DNA of 6,697 nt from an uncultured Collinsella sp. (GTDB lineage: Bacteria; Actinomycetota; Coriobacteriia; Coriobacteriales; Coriobacteriaceae): the NCBI GenBank assembly GCA_902478825.1, contig CABSMK010000094.1, forward strand, positions 1 to 6,697. Direction: 5' to 3'. Made by a program: the position numbers and the translations under genes. The notes under the pieces were generated by a model, which was not told the DNA's origin, ran no database searches, and worked only from the letters and a program-made list of their open reading frames with translations. How positions within the stretch are numbered: position 1 is the stretch's first letter; the number at the start of each line of letters is the position of its first letter. Below, piece by piece: positions 1 to 5,789 of this stretch.

Positions 1-54
1 TTTTTTTCAAGCAGAAGACGGCATACGAGATCTGCGCATGTCTCGTGGGCTCGG
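1..54 (+). other. Illumina P7/Nextera i7 adapter (non-genomic)
   Basis: Positions 8-31 match the 24-nt Illumina P7 sequence. Positions 32-39 (CTGCGCAT) sit where an 8-base i7 index belongs; from memory this is the primer form of Nextera XT index N722. Positions 40-54 (GTCTCGTGGGCTCGG) are the 3' end of the Nextera i7 PCR primer. The seven Ts at 1-7 fit the T-spacer by which P7 oligos are attached to the flow cell. The 19-bp transposon mosaic end that follows in a normal Nextera fragment is absent, and protein-coding sequence begins at 55. This is an untrimmed sequencing artefact at a contig end, not biology. Confidence 0.97.
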
Positions 55-602
55 TCTACGTATTCTACGGCTACGTGACGCCTTATCTGGAGCAGGTGCT
101 GGGCATGGATACCGTTCAGGCGAGCACCACACTTATGGCCTATGGCGTGTTCTGCCTGATCTCGAACATCCTGGGCGGATGGATCGATGCGCGTTTTGGC
201 ATGAAGGCGCTGCTGGTTACGTTTGTGCTGCAGGCGGCGGCACTGCTCGGGCTGTTTGCCGTGGGCGCCGCCATGCCGCTCGCGCTGGTCTTTGTCTTTA
301 GCCTGGCGATGCTCATGTACCTGTTCTCGGTCTCATGCATCACGCACTTTATGGACGTGGCACGCAGCCGCCATCCCAAGTCGATGGTACTCGCAAGTTC
401 GGTTGAGCCCATGGCGTTTAACGTCGGCATCTCGTTTGGCACCGCAGTGGGCGGCGCCGTGGTAAGCAGCGTTGGCATTGCGTACGTGGGCGCAGTGGGC
501 GCCGCGTTCTCGCTTGTGGCCTGGGCCCTCACGCTGGTGACGATCAAGCTGGCTCGCTGGGAGCGCCGTCGTCAATCAGCACAGCCCCGGATGCAGGCAT
601 AG
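45..602 (+). CDS. MFS transporter, DHA1/AraJ-like, C-terminal half (5' partial)
   Basis: Integral membrane secondary transporter of the major facilitator superfamily, most like the drug/sugar efflux (DHA1, AraJ-type) branch; the substrate cannot be told. About 185 residues remain, corresponding to helices 7-12 of a ~390-residue protein. Hydrophobic segments include TLMAYGVFCLISNILGG, ALLVTFVLQAAALLGLF, LALVFVFSLAMLMYLFSV and a Gly/Ala-rich pair near the end. The loop GGWIDARFGMK resembles the MFS motif-A repeat between helices 8 and 9. The tail is basic and ends at TAG 600-602. The GTG at 45 is not a real start. Bases 45-54 coincide with the sequencing primer, and the frame stays open through the adapter to the window edge, so an automatic annotation could append artificial residues. 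Genuine coding sequence is certain only from 55. Family assignment is firm; subfamily is less so. Confidence 0.85.
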   Translation: MGSVYVFYGYVTPYLEQVLGMDTVQASTTLMAYGVFCLISNILGGWIDARFGMKALLVTFVLQAAALLGLFAVGAAMPLALVFVFSLAMLMYLFSVSCITHFMDVARSRHPKSMVLASSVEPMAFNVGISFGTAVGGAVVSSVGIAYVGAVGAAFSLVAWALTLVTIKLARWERRRQSAQPRMQA

Positions 603-796
603 GGGCGAACATAGCCCAAGGCGGCGAGCAACCAGTGAAAACCGCCCAATATGAGTATGTTTATCCGCCTGGAAGCTTCAGCAGTGCAATTTCGTGTATT
701 TGAGATACACGCTTTTCTATTATTTCGTGTATTTCAAGTACATGAAATCGTACTAAACTATGTATCTGAAGTACACGAAATTGGAAAGGCGGCCCC
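603..796. other. Intergenic region holding the ATPase-1 repeat array
   Basis: This 194-bp gap separates the MFS gene from the first DUF4143 ATPase gene. From about 650 it is much more AT-rich than its surroundings and carries three phased repeats, listed separately. I see no convincing terminator for the MFS gene; a short GGGC/GCCC hairpin just after its stop has no T-tract. TATTAT at 718-723 could be a -10 box but lacks a good -35, so no promoter is called. Confidence 0.6.
689..782 (+). repeat. Three phased palindromic repeats (33-bp period) before ATPase 1
   Basis: Copy a (689-712), copy b (722-748) and copy c (759-782) share the pattern ATTTCGTGTAYTTSARRTACA; copy c reads best on the minus strand. 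Each is a dyad with a 5-nt centre: CGTGTAT/ATACACG in a, ATTTCGTGTAT/GTACATGAAAT in b, and TGTAT/GTACA in c. The dyad centres fall at 702, 735 and 768, exactly 33 bp apart, so the copies lie on about the same face of the helix. Copy c ends one base before the ribosome binding site. Binding of a dimeric protein, possibly the ATPase itself, is an inference. Confidence 0.85.
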
Positions 797-2167
797 ATGC
801 GCAGATCAATCGAGTCCGTTATCGAATCATGGGCGACAAAGGACGCCTCACGCCCCCTCCTCATCCGTGGTGCGCGACGCGTAGGCAAAACGTACGCTGC
901 CGAGGAAATCGGCAGGCGAATCGCCGGCGATGCGTTTGTCAAACTCGACTTTCAGACCGATCTTGAGCTGATCGCTCCGCTGTTCGATTGTCCCACCGAC
1001 GACGTTGACACCATCGTGGCGCGGATTTCAGACTATAAACGCGCCCCCATTCGCAAAGAAACCACCTTCATCCTGTTTGACGAGGTGCAGCTCTGCGAAC
1101 GGGCGCTCAACTCGCTTCGCTTTTTTTCGGGTTCGGGCTGGCGCATATGCGCGACCGGCAGTCAGCTCGGCGTCGCCACGCGCAAACGTAAGCTGCCTTT
1201 TCCCAGCGGCGTTCGTCAAGAGACCATGCATCCTATGTCGTTCGAGGAGTTTCTCTGGGCGCTCGATGAGGAGCAGATGGCTAATGCCATTCGTGCCCAC
1301 GCCGGCACGCTCGAGACCTACGCCGCGCACCAAGCCGCGCTCAGCCTGTTTCATCGATACCAGATCGTGGGCGGCATGCCCGCCGCCGTCAACGCATATC
1401 GCAAGACGTTATCCATCGAGGATGCGCGCGTCGAGCAGCGCGAAATCAACGAGACCTATACCGCCGATATGACCGACCCCGAAAACGGGATCAGCGGCGT
1501 GGCGGCACGCAAGGTCTGGCGCTCCATTCCGTCCCAGCTGCTGAGATCGTCCACAAAAAAATTCAAGTACTCCGAGGTCGAACGCGGAGGCCGTCGCGCC
1601 AAGCTTATCGAGCCGCTCGACTGGCTCGAAGGCGCCGGTATCATATCGGTCAACAACCTGACCGAAGGCATCGAGCCTCCCCTCGTTCCCTTCGACGACG
1701 AAGATGGAAGTTTCTTTAAGGTCTATCTTCTCGATACCGGCCTCATGTTCTACAAACTCGGCATCAACCCGAGGCTCTGGCTCGACCTCAAAGAAGATTC
1801 CGCCATAGCGCTATCTTCCGACTTCCGAGGCGCCCTGGCGGAAAACTCGGTCATGCAAGCATTTTCGGGTAACAGCTTGCAGACGTATTACTGGGTGCCG
1901 CCGTCGTCTTGGAAGACGACCGGCGAGCTCGATTTTCTACTTCAGACCGACCGTATGGAAATCGTGCCCGTCGAGGTAAAGTCCGCACGCAACGTGCGCG
2001 CGAGAACCCTCGGGTCGTTCATGGACAAAGCCCGATCGCCATATGCCTACATTTTGTCCGAGAACAATTTTTTCCGCAGCGAAACCGATGACGGGCGCGA
2101 GCTACGCCACCTCCCCTTGTACGCAGCGGGCTTTATTGGAGCAAACTGCCTCAAGAGCAGTCTGTAA
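797..2167 (+). CDS. AAA ATPase with C-terminal DUF4143 (ATPase 1)
   Basis: Predicted cytoplasmic ATP-binding protein of 456 residues, the usual length for the AAA_14-DUF4143 family, whose biological role is poorly known. An N-terminal P-loop domain shows Walker A GARRVGKT (25-32), Walker B FILFDE (91-96) and a sensor-1-like TGS (120-122). MSFEEFL (147-153) and IVGGMP (190-195) are typical of the family. The C-terminal domain carries GELDFLL (D379) and VEVKS (E393, K395), the D...ExK signature of the PD-(D/E)XK nuclease fold; whether it cuts DNA is unknown. ATG 797 is chosen because GGAAAGG at 783-789 lies 7 nt upstream. Three phased repeats sit directly before it. The phosphatase gene follows after 33 bp on the same strand. 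A second family member lies at 2694-4055 in the opposite orientation. Architecture is certain; function is open. Confidence 0.93.
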   Translation: MRRSIESVIESWATKDASRPLLIRGARRVGKTYAAEEIGRRIAGDAFVKLDFQTDLELIAPLFDCPTDDVDTIVARISDYKRAPIRKETTFILFDEVQLCERALNSLRFFSGSGWRICATGSQLGVATRKRKLPFPSGVRQETMHPMSFEEFLWALDEEQMANAIRAHAGTLETYAAHQAALSLFHRYQIVGGMPAAVNAYRKTLSIEDARVEQREINETYTADMTDPENGISGVAARKVWRSIPSQLLRSSTKKFKYSEVERGGRRAKLIEPLDWLEGAGIISVNNLTEGIEPPLVPFDDEDGSFFKVYLLDTGLMFYKLGINPRLWLDLKEDSAIALSSDFRGALAENSVMQAFSGNSLQTYYWVPPSSWKTTGELDFLLQTDRMEIVPVEVKSARNVRARTLGSFMDKARSPYAYILSENNFFRSETDDGRELRHLPLYAAGFIGANCLKSSL

Positions 2168-2200
2168 GCCCTGCACGACCGCCTAGAAAGGAAACCGCTC

Positions 2201-2647
2201 ATGCAACGCATACTGTTTATCTGCCATGGCAACATCTGTCGCTCGACGATGGCTGAGTCGGTGTTTACCGAGCTGGTGCGGCGCGCCGGGCGCGCGGGCG
2301 AGTTTGTCATTGACTCCGCTGCGACCTCGACCGAGGAGATCGGCAACCCGCCACACCACGGTACCGTTGCCAAGCTGCGCGAGGTCGGGATTCCCGTCGT
2401 CGCACATCGTGCACGTCAGGTGCGTCGCGCGGAGTATGGCGACTGGGACCACATTGTCTATATGGACGACGAGAACGCGCGTGGCCTGCGTCGCATCTTT
2501 GGCGACGACCCCGACGGCAAGATTACGCGCATGCTCGATTGGACCGAGCGCCCCGGCGACGTGGCCGACCCCTGGTACACCGGCAATTTCGATGCCACCT
2601 ACCGCGACGTACTCGACGGCTGCACCGCTATGCTCGAGCAGCTGTAG
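2201..2647 (+). CDS. Low-molecular-weight protein-tyrosine phosphatase
   Basis: Cytosolic phosphatase of 148 residues, a normal length for the family (EC 3.1.3.48), which hydrolyses phosphotyrosine or related phosphoesters through a cysteinyl-phosphate intermediate. The P-loop CHGNICRS occupies residues 8-15, with nucleophile C8 and phosphate-binding R14. The family's general-acid loop appears as DPWY at 123-126, with D123 the expected proton donor. A Thr follows CRS where many relatives have Pro. An AGAAAGGA ribosome binding site at 2185-2192 lies 8 nt before ATG 2201. The gene starts 33 bp after ATPase 1 and could share its transcript. No tyrosine kinase or polysaccharide genes are nearby to suggest a partner, so the substrate is unknown. 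It is convergent with ATPase 2, with 46 bp between the stop codons and no obvious terminator there. An arsenate reductase of this fold is less likely, given the DPWY motif. Confidence 0.93.
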   Translation: MQRILFICHGNICRSTMAESVFTELVRRAGRAGEFVIDSAATSTEEIGNPPHHGTVAKLREVGIPVVAHRARQVRRAEYGDWDHIVYMDDENARGLRRIFGDDPDGKITRMLDWTERPGDVADPWYTGNFDATYRDVLDGCTAMLEQL

Positions 2648-2693
2648 GCAATCGAGGTCGCGGGCCACGCCTTTGTCACATCCGGGACTAGCC

Positions 2694-4055
2694 CTAGACC
2701 GGCTTGACCTCCAGCTTTATCCCCTCGGCGCAGGAGTCGCCCAAAACATCCGAAAGGGCCCAGGTCGCATATAGCGGCAAATAGAGAACCGCTCCGTTGC
2801 GCTCAACGTTGCCTCTCGAGAAAACAATCCCGAGCCTTACGCCATATTCAGCCGTATCAAGCACATGACCGAGCGCAGCGTGCGCGTGGTAATAGGAGCC
2901 CGATTTAACCTCGATCGGAACAGCCGTCCCATCCGGTCCATCGACCACAAAGTCCACTTCACCGCGCTTTTTTGTCTGATAGTAGTAAAGCTGGCGATTT
3001 TGGGCAGCCAGCTGCTGGGCCACCACGTTTTCGTAAATGCCGCCCAGATTGGGCTCCTTGCTATCAAGATACGCCGCTTGGGCGACTCCGACGGGGTAGC
3101 GCGCCATCAACATGCCCGTATCCGATTGATATAGCTTGAACTGCGATGGCCGTGCCGTCTTGAGCAAGGGCGATTTTGGCTCGGTTACGATATCGGCTTT
3201 GAGAGCAACGCCGGCATCGACAAGCCATACAAAATCTCGCTGATACTTCTCGTAGTGAGCCTTGGGGTCAATGGAATTGAGCACGAAGCGCTTGTTTTCG
3301 CCCTCGAGCATAATAGGGAGCTGATCGTAAATGCTCTGCACCTGAAGGGCTCGCCCGCTTGCATACTTGGAGATATCCCGCCGGTACTGTTCGTTGAGCT
3401 CTGACTGTAGCTGACGAACAGAGGCAAGGTCGCCCTGCGTGTCAAGGAAACGCTGCACGACCTCCGGCATTCCGCCGACAACGGTATAGGTCCTGAAGTT
3501 TGCCATCATCGCGTCATGAATGTAATCAGGAACGGGCCTCTCGCTGATACACGCGTCACGTATCGTTTGGCGAGCCCCCTCGCTCACCCCGGTTGCCCAG
3601 CAAAACTCCTCAAAATCGAGCGGGAACATCCTAAGCTCGTGGACATACCCCACGGGATAGGACCTGACGCCCTTGAACTGAGTCCCGAGCATTGACCCCG
3701 AAAACGCCCAGCGGCACCTCCCGTCCTCAACAAGGAACTTTGCCATCGTCATGATGTCGGGGGCCTCTTGGACCTCATCGATAAACACGAGCGTTTTGCC
3801 TGGCGCAATCGACTTTCCCGAAAGAAGCGTCACCCTGCTGATGAAATCATCGGCATTCCGCGCCTCGAGAAGAGCATCTTTTGCCTGGCGGTTTTCCATG
3901 AGGTTAAGCTCGATGTAGGTTGCATGGTTGGCTTTGCCAAATGCGCGAATCGAATAGCTTTTGCCAATCTGGCGAGAACCCGTAATGAACAAGGCCTTTT
4001 GCTCGGAAGACTTCAGCCAACGCTCCAGCTCTGCCGCTATTTTCCTGCGCAGCAT
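2694..4055 (-). CDS. AAA ATPase with C-terminal DUF4143 (ATPase 2)
   Basis: Second AAA_14-DUF4143 protein, 453 residues from the chosen start. Walker A is GSRQIGKS (26-33), Walker B LVFIDE (89-94), the sensor-1-like SGS is at 119-121, and the family motif VVGGMPEVV is at 192-200. The C-terminal domain has GEVDFVV (D368) and IEVKS (E382, K384), again the D...ExK pattern of the PD-(D/E)XK fold. It is clearly divergent from ATPase 1 outside these motifs, so it is not a recent duplicate. An in-frame ATG at 4076 would add seven residues. ATG 4055 is preferred because AGGGGAG (4061-4067, read on the minus strand) lies 5 nt upstream of it, and because the start at 4076 would fall inside the nearest upstream repeat. 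Three direct repeats with a 33-bp period precede the gene. It appears monocistronic. The target of the ATPase and the nuclease-like domain is unknown. Confidence 0.93.
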   Translation of the reverse strand: MLRRKIAAELERWLKSSEQKALFITGSRQIGKSYSIRAFGKANHATYIELNLMENRQAKDALLEARNADDFISRVTLLSGKSIAPGKTLVFIDEVQEAPDIMTMAKFLVEDGRCRWAFSGSMLGTQFKGVRSYPVGYVHELRMFPLDFEEFCWATGVSEGARQTIRDACISERPVPDYIHDAMMANFRTYTVVGGMPEVVQRFLDTQGDLASVRQLQSELNEQYRRDISKYASGRALQVQSIYDQLPIMLEGENKRFVLNSIDPKAHYEKYQRDFVWLVDAGVALKADIVTEPKSPLLKTARPSQFKLYQSDTGMLMARYPVGVAQAAYLDSKEPNLGGIYENVVAQQLAAQNRQLYYYQTKKRGEVDFVVDGPDGTAVPIEVKSGSYYHAHAALGHVLDTAEYGVRLGIVFSRGNVERNGAVLYLPLYATWALSDVLGDSCAEGIKLEVKPV

Positions 4056-4074
4056 AGGCTCTCCCCTCGGTGTC

Positions 4075-4162
4075 ATCGAATGAAATGCAAAGTTTTATAT
4101 GCTTGATTATCGATGAAACGCAGAATTTTTAGAACCTAAAATCGGATGAAATGCAGAGATTT
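4075..4162 (-). repeat. Three direct repeats (33-bp period) before ATPase 2
   Basis: Copies at 4075-4096, 4109-4130 and 4141-4162 read, on the plus strand, roughly ATCG(R)ATGAAAYGCARARTTTT. The core ATGAAAYGCA starts at 4080, 4113 and 4146, exactly 33 bp apart, with about 11 bp of unconserved AT-rich spacer. Unlike the array before ATPase 1, the copies are directly repeated and show no strong dyad. The copy nearest the gene ends 7 nt upstream of the Shine-Dalgarno sequence. The likely role is operator or protein-binding sites for the gene transcribed leftward; this is inference. Confidence 0.85.
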
Positions 4163-4165
4163 GAA

Positions 4166-4171
4166 ATTATA
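4166..4171 (-). promoter_or_regulatory. Possible -10 box for ATPase 2
   Basis: TATAAT on the minus strand is a perfect consensus -10. It lies just upstream of the three repeats, which would place all of them in a ~100-nt leader. No good -35 hexamer is found 16-18 bp upstream (CCGGTG at 17 bp), so the call is tentative. Confidence 0.35.
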
Positions 4172-4196
4172 AGCAAAAGAAGGGGCATCACCGGCG

Positions 4197-4229
4197 AATG
4201 TGTCAAAGGGGCTGCCCCTTTGTCACATT
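4197..4229 (-). terminator. Terminator-like hairpin after the kinase operon
   Basis: Arms at 4197-4211 and 4215-4229 pair over 15 positions with one mismatch around a 3-nt loop; the core is AAAGGGG/CCCCTTT. It starts 8 nt past the stop codon of the TIGR04076-type gene on the minus strand. There is no long U-tract after it, so it may be a weak terminator or a 3'-end-stabilising hairpin. The symmetry would let it act in both directions. Confidence 0.6.
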
Positions 4230-4237
4230 GCGCTCGA

Positions 4238-4567
4238 CTACTCGTCAACGATCTCGGCAAGCCAGACGTTCAGCGTATCGACCTCGGGACAGCAGAACTT
4301 TGCCGTGCCTGGCTCGTTGCCGGGCACGGTCCCGCCATAGCGCAGGATATCGATATAGGGAAATCCCACATGGCAGGCCATGGCACACATCTTGCCGCGG
4401 TCTCGGTCGAAGTCGAAGACGTCACCCGGCTTGTGCCCGTGATGGCAGCGGCATGTGCCTAGCTGGTCCACGCAGCTCACGCGGATGCGCGGACGCTTGC
4501 CCCGCGGCGCACCGAGCGGCTTGCTCTCGCCCGCAGGCTTGATGCCGCCCTCGCCAGCGTTACTCAT
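4238..4567 (-). CDS. TIGR04076-type Cys/His-rich small protein
   Basis: Small predicted cytosolic protein of 109 residues resembling the TIGR04076 family, which has no established function. After a basic, Gly/Pro-rich N-terminal ~26 residues, the family pattern appears: CRCHHGHKPGDVFDF (39-53), CAMACHVGFPYIDILRYGG (61-79) and FCCPE (91-95). Conserved cysteines (39, 41, 61, 65, 92, 93) and histidines (42, 43, 45, 66) suggest metal or redox chemistry, which is inference. Its ATG overlaps the end of the upstream kinase gene by 8 bp (ATGAGTAA), and no strong Shine-Dalgarno is visible, so translation is probably coupled to the kinase. A terminator-like hairpin follows the stop. The N-terminal extension looks longer than in typical family members. 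Family match is good; function is unknown. Confidence 0.82.
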   Translation of the reverse strand: MSNAGEGGIKPAGESKPLGAPRGKRPRIRVSCVDQLGTCRCHHGHKPGDVFDFDRDRGKMCAMACHVGFPYIDILRYGGTVPGNEPGTAKFCCPEVDTLNVWLAEIVDE

Positions 4568-5384
4568 GGTCGATCACGTCCAAGCAGGCCTCGATGGGAA
4601 GGCCGGCCGACTTGTCCTCCTGGTCGGCATTGCGCTCGATAAGCTCAGCCACCACGCGCATGGCATCGGACGTCGCGCGCTGCAGACTCCAACCTGCCAT
4701 AACGCGGCCGACGAGCACCGCCGAGAACGTGTCGCCCGTGCCCGGGAAATACACCGGAATGAGCTCAAAGGGAATCGTGAAGTACTCCCCCGCTACATGG
4801 TCGTAACCGATGACGACATTCGCACCGTCGACCACAGCGCTCGTAATGACCACCGACTTGGCGCCCAGGGCACGCACGGCATCCACAAGAGTGCGGCCCT
4901 CATCGGGCGTGATTTGCTCGGCAATGGGCGTATCGGTGAGCAGGCACGCCTCGGTGTAGTTTGGCACCGCATAGTCGGCGCACTCGAGCAGGCTGCGCAT
5001 GAGACCGATCGTGGACTCGGGCACGCCGGCGTAGAGCTTGCCGTTGTCGCCCATGATGGGGTCGACGAACACCTTGGTACCCTTTTGCGCGCGACGGTGG
5101 CAGAAGTCCGAAATGATGCGCGTCTCTTCCTCGGTCACGATAAAGCCGGTAGAGATGGCGTCGAACTCAAAGCCGAGCTCCTCCCAGATGGCGAGGCTCT
5201 GGCGCACGTACTCGGTGGTGTCGTGGATGTAGAACTTGGGATAGTTGAGCGTATCGGACACAAGTGCCGTCGGCAGGTTGTGGATGCGGTAGCCCATGTG
5301 CGACAGCACCGGCAGCATGGCGGAAAGCGCGACCTTGCCGTAGCCGCACATATCGTTGATCAGCAGCAGCTGAGTGTTCTTCAT
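4560..5384 (-). CDS. pdxY: Pyridoxal/pyridoxamine kinase
   Basis: Cytosolic ribokinase-fold kinase, 274 residues, that phosphorylates pyridoxal or pyridoxamine with ATP (EC 2.7.1.35) in the vitamin B6 salvage pathway leading to pyridoxal phosphate. The N-terminus INDMCGYGKVALSAMLPVLS (9-28) matches the family's substrate-binding opening, with Cys where many have Ser. VDPIMGDNGKLY (107-118) and PNYTEA (141-146) are characteristic, and GTGDTF (215-220) supplies the anion hole and the catalytic base D218. ATG 5384 is preferred over an in-frame ATG at 5408 because CAAGGGAG (5391-5398, minus strand) lies 6 nt upstream and because homologues begin near this point. It is the first gene of a two-gene unit with the TIGR04076-type gene, overlapping it by 8 bp. 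The symbol pdxY rather than pdxK is a judgement; Gram-positive relatives are often just called pyridoxamine kinase. Confidence 0.92.
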   Translation of the reverse strand: MKNTQLLLINDMCGYGKVALSAMLPVLSHMGYRIHNLPTALVSDTLNYPKFYIHDTTEYVRQSLAIWEELGFEFDAISTGFIVTEEETRIISDFCHRRAQKGTKVFVDPIMGDNGKLYAGVPESTIGLMRSLLECADYAVPNYTEACLLTDTPIAEQITPDEGRTLVDAVRALGAKSVVITSAVVDGANVVIGYDHVAGEYFTIPFELIPVYFPGTGDTFSAVLVGRVMAGWSLQRATSDAMRVVAELIERNADQEDKSAGLPIEACLDVIDHE

Positions 5385-5513
5385 GAGGGTCTCCCTTGGT
5401 TCGGGCACGGCGCAGCAGCGCCACAGTGCGACTAAGTGTAGCGCAGGGGACGTTGTGAGCGGGCGCTACGGTCGCGAAGAGCGCATTGTTGCGAAAAGGT
5501 TACGAAAACGAGG

Positions 5514-5569
5514 TAGTCGTTGGGGACGTTCTTAAATGACTAGTCAAACAAGAACGTCCCCAACGACTA
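5514..5569. repeat. Perfect 20-bp inverted repeat (REP-like hairpin)
   Basis: The arms at 5514-5533 and 5550-5569 are perfectly complementary over 20 bp. The 16-nt loop (5534-5549) contains a further palindrome, TGACTAGTCA (5537-5546). The arm core GGGGACGTTCTT / AAGAACGTCCCC resembles short palindromic repeats that, from memory, occur scattered in many genomes near Y1/RAYT-type transposases. No transposase gene is present here. Confidence 0.9.
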
Positions 5570-5585
5570 TCCCGGCAATTAGCCC

Positions 5586-5632
5586 AAGGAGTGTCCCCAA
5601 GTGCCGGCACATAAGGAACGTCCCTAAGTGCC
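5586..5632 (+). repeat. Two degenerate copies of the GGAACGTCCC repeat unit
   Basis: Units at 5586-5605 and 5613-5632 follow the pattern AAGGARYGTCCCYAAGTGCC and are related to the arms of the hairpin at 5514-5569, giving four copies in ~120 bp. The palindrome GTGCCGGCAC at 5601-5610 joins the end of the first unit to the spacer. The arrangement fits a cluster of REP-type repeats or the remains of a small non-autonomous mobile element. Confidence 0.75.
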
Positions 5633-5677
5633 AAAACGACTGGTCGGGCAACGCCGATGTTTTGGCGAAGTCAGCGA

Positions 5678-5776
5678 AAACCCGCCAGAGTGAGCAAGGT
5701 GCCTTGAAACGAGGCGGCATTGACCTTCTGGTCATGCCGCCGAAGTTGAAAGGCAGATTGCCGCTCTGGCGGGTTT
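5678..5776. repeat. Long imperfect hairpin (~99 nt)
   Basis: Outer arms AAACCCGCCAGAG (5678-5690) and CTCTGGCGGGTTT (5764-5776) pair perfectly over 13 bp. Inside them, TGCCTT/AAGGCA and AAC/GTT pair, followed by GGCGGCAT-GACC (5713-5725, one bulged T) with GGTC-ATGCCGCC (5730-5741) around a TTCT loop. The whole could fold as one rod. Both outer ends carry short T- or A-runs like a bidirectional terminator, but no gene ends here. Candidates are a mobile palindromic element or a structured RNA. Confidence 0.75.
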
Positions 5777-5789
5777 GCAGCGTCGAGCC

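Noticed and set aside
140..547. Minus-strand open frame opposite the MFS gene
   Set aside because: It is a shadow of the transporter, with low-complexity composition and no ribosome binding site.
689..782. A CRISPR array
   Set aside because: There are only three imperfect copies with ~10-bp gaps, one best read in inverted orientation, and no cas genes. The same holds for the array at 4075-4162.
603..796. A riboswitch or attenuator leader before ATPase 1
   Set aside because: The structure is fully accounted for by three phased palindromes. No known riboswitch core or leader peptide is visible.
651..942. Open frames on both strands across the repeat array before ATPase 1
   Set aside because: Their proteins simply translate the repeats (recurring VFEIH or VLEIHE-like units) and then run into ATPase 1 out of frame.
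2648..2693. A bidirectional terminator between the phosphatase and ATPase 2
   Set aside because: Only 46 bp separate the stops, and I could not find a stable stem with a T-tract.
4056..4076. Upstream in-frame start of ATPase 2 (4076)
   Set aside because: A strong Shine-Dalgarno sits 5 nt before the ATG at 4055, and the upstream ATG falls inside the nearest repeat.
5385..5408. Upstream in-frame start of the kinase (5408)
   Set aside because: The Shine-Dalgarno at 5391-5398 serves ATG 5384, and family members begin at that point.
4455..5435. A 326-codon plus-strand open frame
   Set aside because: It lies antisense over the kinase gene and has no recognisable domain; it is a high-GC shadow frame. 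The minus-strand kinase has clear motifs and a ribosome binding site.
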